64,000 bases of DNA from Flavisolibacter longurius (GTDB lineage Bacteria > Bacteroidota > Bacteroidia > Chitinophagales > Chitinophagaceae): the NCBI GenBank assembly GCA_014163555.1, contig JACJGO010000014.1, positions 1-64,000 on the forward strand. The letters are read 5' to 3'. The position numbers and the translations under genes were made by a program. The first letter of the stretch is position 1; each line of letters opens with the position of its first letter. Positions 1-7,834 of the stretch are shown here, in pieces. The notes under the pieces were generated by a model, which did not search any database, had not been told where the DNA came from, and was given only the letters and a program-made list of their open reading frames with translations.

Positions 1-26
1 GTTGAACTGTTCAGCATCGGGTAAGA

Positions 27-96
27 AAAGGGCGGTGATGATCATGTTAGAGAAGCTTCAAAGCTTATGCGGTTTTAACATCTTACTCCGCCCTTT
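27..96. repeat. Imperfect hairpin at left edge
   Basis: AAAGGGCGG at 27-35 and ATGTTA at 44-49 are mirrored by TAACAT at 76-81 and CCGCCCTTT at 88-96, giving a long interrupted stem. It lies just left of the first attC-like site but has no CGTTRGCAG core. It could be the remains of another cassette-end palindrome or an unrelated terminator. No convincing gene overlaps it. Confidence 0.4.
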
Positions 97-149
97 GTTC
101 TTTCGAAATATTGGCTTAACCTCTTCCCTGAATTTACTCAATTGTAAAC

Positions 150-283
150 ATAGGATCGGTTTGGCGCAATACCGGCAGAACAACAGAGGCCAAGCATTAA
201 GAATTCTATTTACCTTTTGTACATTAGTGAGCTGGCGGATCACGGACTTCCGGTATTGCGCCAAGCCCTGAAACGTTAGCAGC
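150..283 (+). repeat. attC-like palindromic site A
   Basis: The left arm GGTTTGGCGCAATACCGG (158-175) is matched at 17 of 18 positions by the inverted right arm at 250-267, with 74 nt between. The right arm is followed by ACGTTAGCAGC (273-283), the core shared with sites B and C. This is the layout expected of an integron attC site: long arms, a variable centre and a GTT-containing right end. No GCTGC-type box is obvious on the left flank. Part of the arm (CAATACCGGCAGA) recurs at 383-395 just before the next gene. The attC label is an inference from layout. Confidence 0.55.
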
Positions 284-402
284 AAATGAAAACTGTATAA
301 TAATTTTTATAGAAGCTACAGAGGTTGTGTATATAATCAAGCAAAGATTAACTAATTTGAAAATAGTATTTGACTTGATTGCCAATACCGGCAGACCTAC
401 AT

Positions 403-885
403 ATGCATAAAAAACGTTTCTCGGCGTCATGTTCTTTTCGGTCCACAGCCATTTTGTTTTGCGGCTTGTTTCTAATGCTTTCCTCTTGCCTAACCCCAAG
501 GTATTCCCTAAACCGCCAAGAAATGGTATTCGTTCAGAAATCAAACAAACGCGAAATTTATTCCATCTATTATGACAAAGCTGCCATCCGAAATTTGAGG
601 ATTGATGGTATTTATACCGTAGAATGCAATAGGTTCGGGTCTCACTACAACGGAAATGAGACGCTCATAAAGGTGGCCGCCATTGCCATCGCATATCAAG
701 TCGTTGACATTATGAACTTTAAGGAATACCACCAATTCATTGATGTCGTGCTTCAGGGTAAAAGTGCAGATGATCATCGCCGGCCTATAGAATATGAATA
801 CAGAGTTCGTATGCCTGTCAGTAATGTAAAGCAGGCGACATTAATTAGGAGCGTAATCACACTTGCCATTTTGGACATTCGATAA
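403..885 (+). CDS. Predicted lipoprotein, function unknown
   Basis: A 160-residue protein starting at an ATG; the longer reading from 379 uses TTG and adds nothing recognisable. The N-terminus has basic residues, a hydrophobic segment and a lipobox-like LSSC near residue 28, so it is probably lipidated and membrane-anchored. The rest is mixed alpha/beta with a YxVxC strand and a basic C-terminal half. I do not recognise the family. It is the sole gene between attC-like sites A and B, in the same orientation as the other array genes, so it would be one cassette if the array is integron-like. Coding is supported by the long open frame and typical lipoprotein start. Confidence 0.7.
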   Translation: MHKKRFSASCSFRSTAILFCGLFLMLSSCLTPRYSLNRQEMVFVQKSNKREIYSIYYDKAAIRNLRIDGIYTVECNRFGSHYNGNETLIKVAAIAIAYQVVDIMNFKEYHQFIDVVLQGKSADDHRRPIEYEYRVRMPVSNVKQATLIRSVITLAILDIR

Positions 886-909
886 TAAATGCTGCTCTTG
901 GCCGCGTAT

Positions 910-1045
910 GCTGCTGACACCAGCTTTATGCAATAGTGGCTTCAGGAAGAACTTTAAACTGAATATCTTTCATAGGCTTTAGAACAGCAGTAAACAGCAG
1001 AACTATGTATACCACTACTGCATAAAGCTGAAAAACGTTAGCAGA
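910..1045 (+). repeat. attC-like palindromic site B
   Basis: The left arm CAGCTTTATGCAATAGTGG (921-939) pairs with its inverted copy at 1012-1030 at 18 of 19 positions. Outside the arms, GCTGCTGAC on the left (910-918) faces CGTTAGCAG on the right (1036-1044), so the outer boxes are also partly complementary. This two-box layout with a spacer between inner and outer boxes matches the L and R boxes of integron attC sites. It begins 25 nt after the preceding stop codon, as in a gene cassette. The central part contains CAGCAG twice. Confidence 0.65.
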
Positions 1046-1108
1046 GACCTACCAGACGGCCCACATGAACGATTTGCTCTTGATATTAGTAGACTAAGAC
1101 AGGAAAGG

Positions 1109-1543
1109 TTGAAGGCTTACCTTTTCAATGTTGGTATGCTTTCGATACCAATCATCTATGATATTGCTGTTCCAAATAGTTTTATCAAGAGCGGCTACTA
1201 CTTCTTTGTTTCCGGTTTTCTTCTAATAAACTTGGTGAAAGAAACTTTATCTGATAAAACCTTTCGGGTGTTTTTTGACGAAGAAAACAGACAAATCGTT
1301 TTAGGTTCAAAAGCGTTGTTCTCAAAACCAAAGCAAAAAGCCATTCAATTTAGCCAAGCAAGGCTTGAATACATAGATGAGGGCAATTTTCTCTTTTTCA
1401 AAGGAAACTTGAAACTATGCTTCATGAAGGACAAAATGGAAGTGGCCTGTATAAGGGAAGGCACTCGGGGTTTTAGCAAGGAAGTCATAAACGAGATGAT
1501 GGAAAAAGCGAAACACTACAATATACCATGCAGCACCGTCTGA
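1109..1543 (+). CDS. Membrane-associated protein, N-terminus uncertain
   Basis: At least 144 residues from a TTG codon. Residues 1-45 hold a hydrophobic stretch that looks like two short membrane segments, followed by strands and a final amphipathic helix, reminiscent of small PH-like (YcxB-type) proteins; this is a weak resemblance only. The frame stays open upstream of the TTG through the attC-like core at 1036-1044 and reads as plausible protein, but has no ATG, GTG or other TTG. Either an unusual start is used or the true 5' end was lost when the site formed. It is the only gene between site B and the degenerate site at 1572. Confidence 0.6.
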   Translation: MKAYLFNVGMLSIPIIYDIAVPNSFIKSGYYFFVSGFLLINLVKETLSDKTFRVFFDEENRQIVLGSKALFSKPKQKAIQFSQARLEYIDEGNFLFFKGNLKLCFMKDKMEVACIREGTRGFSKEVINEMMEKAKHYNIPCSTV

Positions 1544-1571
1544 ATCACCCGGCCTCTACTAACATGGTTTT

Positions 1572-1669
1572 GCTGCAATCGGTGCTTTAGAATATGTCTT
1601 GTACCTATTATCTTTATCCAACAACAAGTAAGTGCGCTTCAGTTTTCCAAATGCACCTACTGACAGCAG
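1572..1669 (+). repeat. Degenerate attC-like site
   Basis: The outer box GCTG (1572-1575) pairs with CAGC (1664-1667) and the inner box GGTGC (1581-1585) with GCACC (1653-1657). Unpaired spacers of 5 and 6 nt separate the boxes. The box order and spacing are as in sites B and C, but arms are short and the right end reads CTGACAGCAG instead of CGTTAGCAG. It lies between two small plus-strand genes, where a cassette boundary would be expected. Confidence 0.35.
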
Positions 1670-1734
1670 TACCTTACACGATGAGGCAATAAAAACGATC
1701 ATAATACCTGTAGAGAATAAACTGCTGTTGCTTT

Positions 1735-2418
1735 ATGAGTAGAAATTTAAGAAAGCTCACAATAGAAAACACATATAGAAAAAGAAACTTACCAAGTTGG
1801 GACAAACTACAGTTAGGACTTTTATTTGTATTGATGGTAATTCTTTTTCTGTTTTATGGGTTACTCTTATCTTTTCTTTTTAAGCTCTCCCCCAATAATA
1901 TTTCAAATACCGATTTTTATATACGTCCACCAGACAGAGCATGGTATTTTGTTGGAATGATTTTGTCAATTGGCACTACAGGCATCATCTTGTTGCCTAT
2001 ATACAAAGCCTATTTGCGTGCGAAATACAAGCCCGGTCTATTTTTAAGTGATGATTTTTCAAAGAGAAAGGTTGAAGGGTTTGGCTTTATCAAAGTATTT
2101 GCATGGATACTATCCACTGTCGCGTTGTTTTTTGGAGTTCACATCTATGATAACTATGTAGCTGTGGATGAACAAAGTATTACAATCAATGAATTTATGC
2201 ACTTTGGCAAAAAACAGTACTCCCTACATGAAATCAACTCCCTGCAATATGTAGAAGTAATTGGCAAAAATGGCTACCAAACTGATTCAGATTACCGCAT
2301 TCAGTTCAAAGATGGATACATCTTCGACTCCAGGAACAATATGCTGGATTGCCAGGACCTCATCCAATTCATTTCAGCGAAAAACAATATTTTAGTAGAT
2401 ACATTAAAGCGAAGGTGA
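1735..2418 (+). CDS. Three-TM membrane protein with PH-like tail
   Basis: A 227-residue protein from ATG. Hydrophobic segments lie at about 26-50, 70-90 and 117-136. The C-terminal ninety residues (VDEQSITINEF onward) alternate short strands and end with a helix, the pattern of bacterial PH-like domains that follow membrane segments. A cytoplasmic-membrane location is likely; the job is unknown. It is a single gene between the degenerate site at 1572 and attC-like site C, whose left box starts 8 nt after the stop codon. Base composition is AT-rich, like the other array genes. Confidence 0.7.
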   Translation: MSRNLRKLTIENTYRKRNLPSWDKLQLGLLFVLMVILFLFYGLLLSFLFKLSPNNISNTDFYIRPPDRAWYFVGMILSIGTTGIILLPIYKAYLRAKYKPGLFLSDDFSKRKVEGFGFIKVFAWILSTVALFFGVHIYDNYVAVDEQSITINEFMHFGKKQYSLHEINSLQYVEVIGKNGYQTDSDYRIQFKDGYIFDSRNNMLDCQDLIQFISAKNNILVDTLKRR

Positions 2419-2426
2419 ACTAAAGT

Positions 2427-2564
2427 GCTGCCTAAAACATCAGTTTCATGCAATTATGGCTTGACTGCATGGCCTAAACTGAAAATCTTTAATCAGCATA
2501 TGTGCAAATAAAAAGATAGAATAAGAAATGCCACAATTGCATGAAACTGTTAACCGTTGGCAGC
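2427..2564 (+). repeat. attC-like palindromic site C
   Basis: The clearest site. The left arm CAGTTTCATGCAATTATGGC (2441-2460) matches its inverted copy at 2530-2549 at 19 of 20 positions. The outer boxes are GCTGCC at 2427-2432 and GGCAGC at 2559-2564, fully complementary, with the core GTTGGCAGC at 2556-2564. About 70 nt separate the arms. It starts 8 nt after a stop codon, and the next gene starts 40 nt after its right end. No integrase gene is visible in the window. Confidence 0.7.
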
Positions 2565-2604
2565 AAACGAAGATCTTACTCTCTGCCGCATACTTGAATA
2601 AAGA

Positions 2605-3339
2605 ATGACAACCAGGAAATGGACATATAAAAAAATCATCAGGACAGTATGGATAATAGGCGGAATGCTTTTTACCGCATGGTTGTTTTATTCTTACCAG
2701 GCACACGGCGTTGACAAGCGCTTTTTTCAAAATAGCGAAACAACGAAGGTTGAAGAAAACAGCGATTTCTTTTTATTTACACCAATTAGTCCGTTCAAAG
2801 AAGTGTTGATTTTTTATCCGGGAGCGATGGTTGACCCTAAAGCTTATGTCCCGCTTTGTAGAAAAATTGCAGACAGCAATATAAGTGTCTATCTTATAAA
2901 AATGCCGTGGCGGCTTGCTTCCAAGGGCTATAACAAACCAAAAGAATTACACCTCCTTAATGACACAACAAAGACCTATATTCTGTCTGGGCACTCACAA
3001 GGGGCAAAAATGGCAGCCATTTTTGTCTATGAAAATCCAACGTTGATAAACAAGTTGCTACTTATAGCTACTACTCATCCCAGCGACATATCACTTGCCA
3101 GGAGTCAGTTACCAATAATGAAAATTTACGGTTCAAAGGATGGTGTGGCAGACGAAAAATCAATCATGGACAACAAGACGAAACTTCCGGCTGCGACGAA
3201 ATTTAGACGGATAAACGGAGCAAATCATGCGCAATTCGGTTATTACGGGTTTCAATTAGGCGACAACCAAGCGGCGATTAGCAGAGAACAACAACAAAGA
3301 GAAACGTTAAAACACATGATTGAGTTTATAAAGCACTAA
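2605..3339 (+). CDS. Membrane-anchored alpha/beta hydrolase
   Basis: A 244-residue protein. An uncleaved N-terminal membrane segment (about 12-30) is followed by an alpha/beta-hydrolase fold in which the triad can be read: Ser131 in GHSQG, Asp179 in SKDG and His208 in GANHAQFG. YPGA near residue 71 fits the oxyanion-loop region. The fold resembles the small Abhydrolase_5 type; the substrate (ester, thioester or peptide) cannot be told. The active domain should lie outside the cytoplasmic membrane. It is the sole gene between attC-like site C and the degenerate site at 3352, so an acquired cassette gene is plausible. Confidence 0.8.
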   Translation: MTTRKWTYKKIIRTVWIIGGMLFTAWLFYSYQAHGVDKRFFQNSETTKVEENSDFFLFTPISPFKEVLIFYPGAMVDPKAYVPLCRKIADSNISVYLIKMPWRLASKGYNKPKELHLLNDTTKTYILSGHSQGAKMAAIFVYENPTLINKLLLIATTHPSDISLARSQLPIMKIYGSKDGVADEKSIMDNKTKLPAATKFRRINGANHAQFGYYGFQLGDNQAAISREQQQRETLKHMIEFIKH

Positions 3340-3351
3340 ACTGAACTTGCC

Positions 3352-3485
3352 GGCTGCTACCAGTGTGTTTGGAAAAGCATGGCAGTATATAGCCTTCCGC
3401 GACAAATGAATAATCAACAACAAAGCAAACGTGAGGGGACAAATAATATAATTCCATGCCTCCACAAACACTTTGACCATTGTGC
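3352..3485 (+). repeat. Degenerate attC-like site
   Basis: Left GTGTTTG...GCATGG (3365-3382) and right CCATGC...CAAACAC (3454-3471) form an inverted repeat with 13 of 18 matching positions. GGCTGC (3352-3357) lies left of it as in the clean sites, and the right flank GACCATTGTGCAC loosely resembles the core. It follows the hydrolase stop codon by 12 nt. A reading frame that crosses the site (3379-3561) lacks any recognisable feature and was not called. Confidence 0.3.
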
Positions 3486-3611
3486 ACAATCCTCCCAAGC
3501 TGAAATGGATCGTGCTTATCACTTAATTCTGTACACTCACAGGTTTGTTTTTATTGCTTAAGAAAAATCCTGGTGCAAGAAGTCTTAAACCAAAACTTCA
3601 ACAACGACGTA

Positions 3612-3638
3612 AAAGAAGCCCGGTGTTTTATACCGGGC
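3612..3638 (-). terminator. Rho-independent terminator
   Basis: On the minus strand GCCCGGT and ACCGGGC form a 7-bp GC-rich stem around a 7-nt loop, followed by TTCTTTT. It lies 18 nt past the stop codon of the small lysine-rich gene at 3656-3751, which supports that gene's orientation. Confidence 0.8.
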
Positions 3639-3655
3639 TCTCTGCATTTTTACTC

Positions 3656-3751
3656 TTATCTTGCTTTTCTCTGTGCTTTCGCTTTCTTCTGTGCTGAGCT
3701 TTTCTTTTGCGTAGGCTTATTTTTCCTGGGTTCAGCTGTCTTTTTCGCCAT
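3656..3751 (-). CDS. Small lysine-rich basic protein (31 aa)
   Basis: On the minus strand ATGGCGAAAAAG opens a 31-codon frame ending in TAA. About half of the residues are Lys or Arg, with Ala, Gln and Ser filling the rest, and there is no hydrophobic core. Such tails bind nucleic acid or ribosomes in other small proteins; here that is only a guess. A strong terminator directly downstream supports expression. The 61-codon plus-strand frame over the same bases is its antisense shadow, rich in Phe and Cys because it reads Lys codons backwards. It is the only minus-strand gene in the cassette-like region. Confidence 0.6.
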   Translation of the reverse strand: MAKKTAEPRKNKPTQKKSSAQKKAKAQRKAR

Positions 3752-4402
3752 ACAATAAAATTTTAGATTAGTGAATTATTTACGAATAGCTGCCGGGTAT
3801 TTATTCCTTTTCTTTCATGTTGCCCGTTCAAGGCGGGAATAACCTGGCTTGCTATACCTCGATAAAGATATGGCTATAAGGATAAATGAGATACTAATTT
3901 AAAGTTAGCAGCTCGATCATATCATTCGTTTCACGCTATTGTGAGGTTGCGAGTAGCGACAGTGTTTGAAATCGATAAGGTCTTGGGAAAACATTCGGAC
4001 GGCCTGGATACTATACGGGCGGTTGCGCTATAGGCGGTCGCATAAGTTACAGTCTTTTCATAAATTCATGGCCACAGCGTAACGCCTCTGAAATGTTAGC
4101 AACAATGCCCTTCCGTGTAACCCGACAAATATTCCCATACAACAAAGAAACGTTTGCCATCCTACCCATAGGCTTTTCCACGGCAAACACCAACTGAGAT
4201 AAAAGTAAGTGCGGAAGTCTCATGCAGGTGTAAACTATTTTGTGCGTACTGTATCAAATCGAAACAACAAGTGTATCAAAATCGAACAGGTTTAAAAAAA
4301 CAGTTGTCTAAAAGATTGATTTTTAATTATTCATAACTAGGCACAACTTTGCCAATAGAATTGAGAAAGACCTCCCGCTCTGTATATAACCTATTTTACG
4401 TC
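3752..4402 (+). other. Intergenic, two orphan GTTAGCA cores
   Basis: No convincing gene in about 650 bp. GTTAGCAGC occurs at 3904-3912 and GTTAGCAAC at 4095-4103, both reading like the right-end core of the attC-like sites and in the same orientation. I found no good left arm for either. The 190 nt between them could be a gene-less cassette or decayed sites. After 4110 the motif disappears. A partial -7 match (CAACTTTG) lies near 4345, upstream of the permease gene. Confidence 0.35.
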
Positions 4403-6736
4403 ATGATAAAAAACGCTCTAAAGATCGCTATACGGATACTCTGGAAAAACAAACTTTTTTCATTCGTCAATATACTGAGCTTGTCAGTGAGTATGGCTGT
4501 TGGTGTTATTATGTTTACAGGCCTAAAAGCCACTTATGATACAGACCATTTTCATCCTCAACGAAACAAAATCGTGCGGATACTGACGCAGGAAACAAAG
4601 GAGGCAGAACAAACGAAATGGCCAACAGCACCTTTACCATTGGCGCCTCTCATGGAAAGCGTCTCCTTTGTTGACGAAACGGTAAAAGTACGCCTGGCAG
4701 GAAAACATAACTTGCAAACCGACAAAGGTGATTTACCGATTGACATAAAATTTTCAGAGCCTTCTTTTTTCAAAGTTTTTGGCTTTACATTATTGTCAGG
4801 TACTGCACAAAGCCTTATCAATAAGCCCAGTTCCGTTTTTTTAACTGAAAAAACAGCAGAAAAGATTTTCGGAAATAGCAATGTGGTTGGGCAAACGGTT
4901 CAATTTGAAAACCTAGGTTCTTATACCATTGAGGGTATCATCCAGGACCCACCATTAAATACACATCTGCCCATAGAGGCTATGCTTTCAATGAATGCGG
5001 CTGAATTGCTTGAAAAAAAAGGAGCAATCAGTAACATTTCACAAAACTGGGAAAACTTCAAGGGCTCAGCAATTTATGCACGTTTGAAATCAGAAGAAAA
5101 TGTTGAGCAGCTCAATTCAACGCTCCAAAATTATAACCGTAAAGTGGACAAGAGCAATCTTCAATTTCTGGCACAACCCATAGAAGATATTACCCCTACA
5201 AACAGTGACATTAAAAATGACCCCAATGGGGGCACCAGTTGGGCGGACGTAAAAACACAGCTGCTTTTAATTCTATCCTTAACCCTGTTATCGGCTTTCA
5301 ACTATATCAGTCTGTCCCTGGCACGTGCCTTCTCCCGGGCGAAAGAAGTAGGTGTTCGCAAAACGGTAGGCGCAACAAGAGGACAGGTTATTGGCCAGTT
5401 TTTAATAGAAGCGATCCTTATTTCCGTGTTTGCTTTGTTATTTACAGTGCCTTGTGTTGGTATTTTAAAACACTATATACCGGATATGGATGATGTGGCT
5501 TTTTCCTGGGATCCAATTTTAATCTTGGCTCTTTTAGTATATGCAGTTATCACGGGTTTGGTTGCAGGGGCATTTCCGGCTCGGCTCTTGTCAGCCTTCC
5601 AGCCGATACAGGTTTTGCGTAAAATGAAAAATATAAAACTGTTCCAGGGTGTTGCTGTTTACAAAGTTTTGATAGTCGTTCAATTTTCAGTGACCATTAT
5701 GCTTATGATATTGGTTGTCATAATAATCGATTATGACAGAAAAACCAATGCAATTATTAACGCAACAGTGTCACCCAATATTCTGACACTTGATTTAAAA
5801 GGTGAAGAATATAAAAACCTGCAAAACGAAATAAACGGGTTAAGCCAGGTTGAAACGACTTTGGCCACTAACTGGTATTATGAGCCCATTAAAATGGGTA
5901 AAGATTCCGTAACAGCAGGCGACAAAACTCTGAAAATGGCTTACGTAAGTGTTGACCCGAAACTAATAGAGACAGAAGGGATCCGCTTAAAATCAGGGCA
6001 AAATTTCCCTGATCATATACCCCAACGTACCGAGCAATTTGTGTTGGTGAATGAAGCGGCCGCAGAATTATTGAAATCTGAATCGAAAAATGTTGTGGGA
6101 CAAAATCTGGTACTGGATTCTGCTTATGTACAAGTCATTGGGGTTATGCCCAATGAAATTATTGGTCAGCAACTCCCTTTGATTTACCGGTATTTGCCCA
6201 ATGAAATAACCTCCTTGACCATAAAAATACAGCCAGGCACTGAATTGGAAGTGACCAAAGCCATTCAGGCCATTTGGAAAAACAGTTTTCCGGAAAAAAC
6301 GGCCAATATTCAAAACTTAAAATACCAGCGTTATTCTGGAGGGATAAGCGGAGAATTGGAATTTGTCGGAGGCTTTGCCCTGATTGTCATAATCATCGCT
6401 GCTTTGGGCATTTTAGGCATAGCCAGCTACTCCGTAGAAGTACGCACGAAAGAACTGGGTGTACGAAAAGTATTGGGCGCAAACAAAATAAAGTTGGTGT
6501 GGACAGCTTCCAAAAACTTTGGCATACTTATCCTGATTGCCGGACTTATTGGAGTTCCGGCAGGCCTGGTCTGCAGTAATTTATTAAAAGAAGAAATGGG
6601 CAGTCATTTTACTTTGAGTTTTCTAAATACAACCATAGGCTTTGGTTCGGTTGCCATTGTCGGGCTACTTACCGTCCTTTCTCAAACCATTCGGGCGGGG
6701 CATATTGAACCTGTCAAAGTTTTAAAAGCAGAGTAA
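4403..6736 (+). CDS. ABC transporter permease, FtsX/MacB type
   Basis: A 777-residue permease. The ATG at 4403 is preferred over a TTG 18 codons upstream because MIKNALKIAIR is the typical family start, followed by the first membrane segment (about 19-41). A large extracytoplasmic MacB-like domain follows, then an FtsX domain (about 285-410) carrying EVGVRKTVGATR. The second half repeats this layout and ends in another FtsX domain with ELGVRKVLGANK. Two FtsX units in one chain is the common Bacteroidota arrangement. No ATPase gene is adjacent, so the partner must lie elsewhere. Substrate unknown; macrolide, lipoprotein or peptide export are all possible. Confidence 0.9.
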   Translation: MIKNALKIAIRILWKNKLFSFVNILSLSVSMAVGVIMFTGLKATYDTDHFHPQRNKIVRILTQETKEAEQTKWPTAPLPLAPLMESVSFVDETVKVRLAGKHNLQTDKGDLPIDIKFSEPSFFKVFGFTLLSGTAQSLINKPSSVFLTEKTAEKIFGNSNVVGQTVQFENLGSYTIEGIIQDPPLNTHLPIEAMLSMNAAELLEKKGAISNISQNWENFKGSAIYARLKSEENVEQLNSTLQNYNRKVDKSNLQFLAQPIEDITPTNSDIKNDPNGGTSWADVKTQLLLILSLTLLSAFNYISLSLARAFSRAKEVGVRKTVGATRGQVIGQFLIEAILISVFALLFTVPCVGILKHYIPDMDDVAFSWDPILILALLVYAVITGLVAGAFPARLLSAFQPIQVLRKMKNIKLFQGVAVYKVLIVVQFSVTIMLMILVVIIIDYDRKTNAIINATVSPNILTLDLKGEEYKNLQNEINGLSQVETTLATNWYYEPIKMGKDSVTAGDKTLKMAYVSVDPKLIETEGIRLKSGQNFPDHIPQRTEQFVLVNEAAAELLKSESKNVVGQNLVLDSAYVQVIGVMPNEIIGQQLPLIYRYLPNEITSLTIKIQPGTELEVTKAIQAIWKNSFPEKTANIQNLKYQRYSGGISGELEFVGGFALIVIIIAALGILGIASYSVEVRTKELGVRKVLGANKIKLVWTASKNFGILILIAGLIGVPAGLVCSNLLKEEMGSHFTLSFLNTTIGFGSVAIVGLLTVLSQTIRAGHIEPVKVLKAE

Positions 6737-6751
6737 AAAGTAAATTAATCG

Positions 6752-6889
6752 TTGGCAGGTTCTGATGATGGCGAGACCATTCATTCTATGCTGCAACATG
6801 ACGACAATGGAAAGAACGACTACAGGTTGCGGGAAGAAGGGCCCATGTTGCTCGTAAAATGTTTATCCAATGTTGGCGGAAGAATATAA
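6752..6889 (+). CDS. Doubtful small ORF (45 codons)
   Basis: A TTG-started frame shortly after the permease gene encodes an acidic, hydrophilic peptide (AGSDDGETIHSMLQHDDNG near its start). Composition looks protein-like but there is no good ribosome-binding or promoter signal and no family that I recognise. It may be a fragment of a lost gene. CGTTGGCAG, resembling the attC-like core, overlaps its first codons. Confidence 0.2.
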   Translation: MAGSDDGETIHSMLQHDDNGKNDYRLREEGPMLLVKCLSNVGGRI

Positions 6890-6986
6890 CAACCTCTTTT
6901 TATCTTCAATGCACAGTAGTGTTTGCAGACGGAAGTAATATCCAACATTGCCTTAACACTTCAACGTCTGCTGCTAAAAAACCATA

Positions 6987-7169
6987 ATGAAAAAAAAGAT
7001 CATTATAGCCTCCATCGCTTCGGCCATTCTATTTGTCGGCACGATGCAATTCATCAAGTTGAACAATGACCACCTTGAATGTGAGCAGGTAGTCGAAAGC
7101 CGGTCCGACTCCAGCGGCAACACCGTTATTGAAAAAAAGCATGTTTGTAAAGAGAAATTCAACTTCTGA
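6987..7169 (+). CDS. Small exported or membrane protein (60 aa)
   Basis: MKKKIIIASIASAILFVG is a clear signal or anchor segment; the remainder is a short hydrophilic tail with two cysteines (ECEQV and HVCKE) about 21 residues apart, which could form one disulfide outside the membrane. No recognised family. It stands alone between the permease and a decayed region, with an ATG start. Confidence 0.5.
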   Translation: MKKKIIIASIASAILFVGTMQFIKLNNDHLECEQVVESRSDSSGNTVIEKKHVCKEKFNF

Positions 7170-7266
7170 TATAAAAGGCACAATCATTTGTATTGTACAA
7201 ATTTGACCACTCCCTTCAAAATGTTTGATTGGAGATAAGAGAGATAGCGGTCTATGGGCTTCTTAG

Positions 7267-7729
7267 CATAAGCAGGCCTTTGCAATCTTCCGAATTCGAA
7301 GGATTGCGAATTGGGCCCACGATAATCAACAACCAGAAAGAGATAGCCCTCTGAGTGATGTGCAGGTGACCAGGTTTTTACAAGACTACAAAGCGCACCT
7401 GACTTTTTTGGGACCTTGGTACATATCTCTATTGGTGTAGGGAGGCATTGCAATTAGTACTATATCCAGGTGGGTGTAGCGGGTGCGTTTGGCTTAGATG
7501 ACGGAAGAAAAGGCAATACGTATTCCGGCTTTTACCTTTATAATAAAGACACTGCACTTGCGGATAATATCCCGAAGTTTGACAGCCTGACAATCGGCAT
7601 TGTGAAAGCGCATCGTATGAACTAGGATATGGAGGTAACATGGATTGGGAACTATGGCGGGGAGACGAATATAAGCTGAACATCTGTTTTCCAATTTGCC
7701 AGAATATCATTATCCAATCACAAGGGTAG
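7267..7729 (+). pseudogene. Decayed plus-strand gene remnants
   Basis: Three consecutive protein-like stretches occur in three different plus-strand frames. 7267-7440 contains NWAHDNQQPERDSPLSDVQ, 7458-7625 contains GAFGLDDGRKGNTYSGFYLY, and 7625-7729 contains GGNMDWELWRGDEYKL. Each ends in a stop and none has a suitable start. The order and composition fit one former gene broken by frameshifts. The family was not recognised. The longer minus-strand frames over the same bases look like shadows. Confidence 0.4.
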
Positions 7730-7834
7730 TGAAGTCCAGCACTTTTTCAAGTCTTTACCGTTGTGCGCCACAGTAAAAACAAACCAACTGTGTAAATTAA
7801 ATCCTACTAGCATTCGTTAAGAGCCGGATGATTC

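Noticed and set aside
3379-3561. A 60-codon plus-strand frame after the hydrolase gene
   Set aside because: It crosses a palindrome, has no recognisable feature or upstream signal, and its composition is not convincing.
3573-3758. A 61-codon plus-strand frame rich in Phe and Cys
   Set aside because: It is the antisense of the minus-strand lysine-rich gene and its terminator.
6868-6950. Inverted repeat CAATGTTGG / CCAACATTG that could be another attC-like site
   Set aside because: Arms are only 9 bp, the left one is part of a local palindrome, and neither outer boxes nor the core are present.
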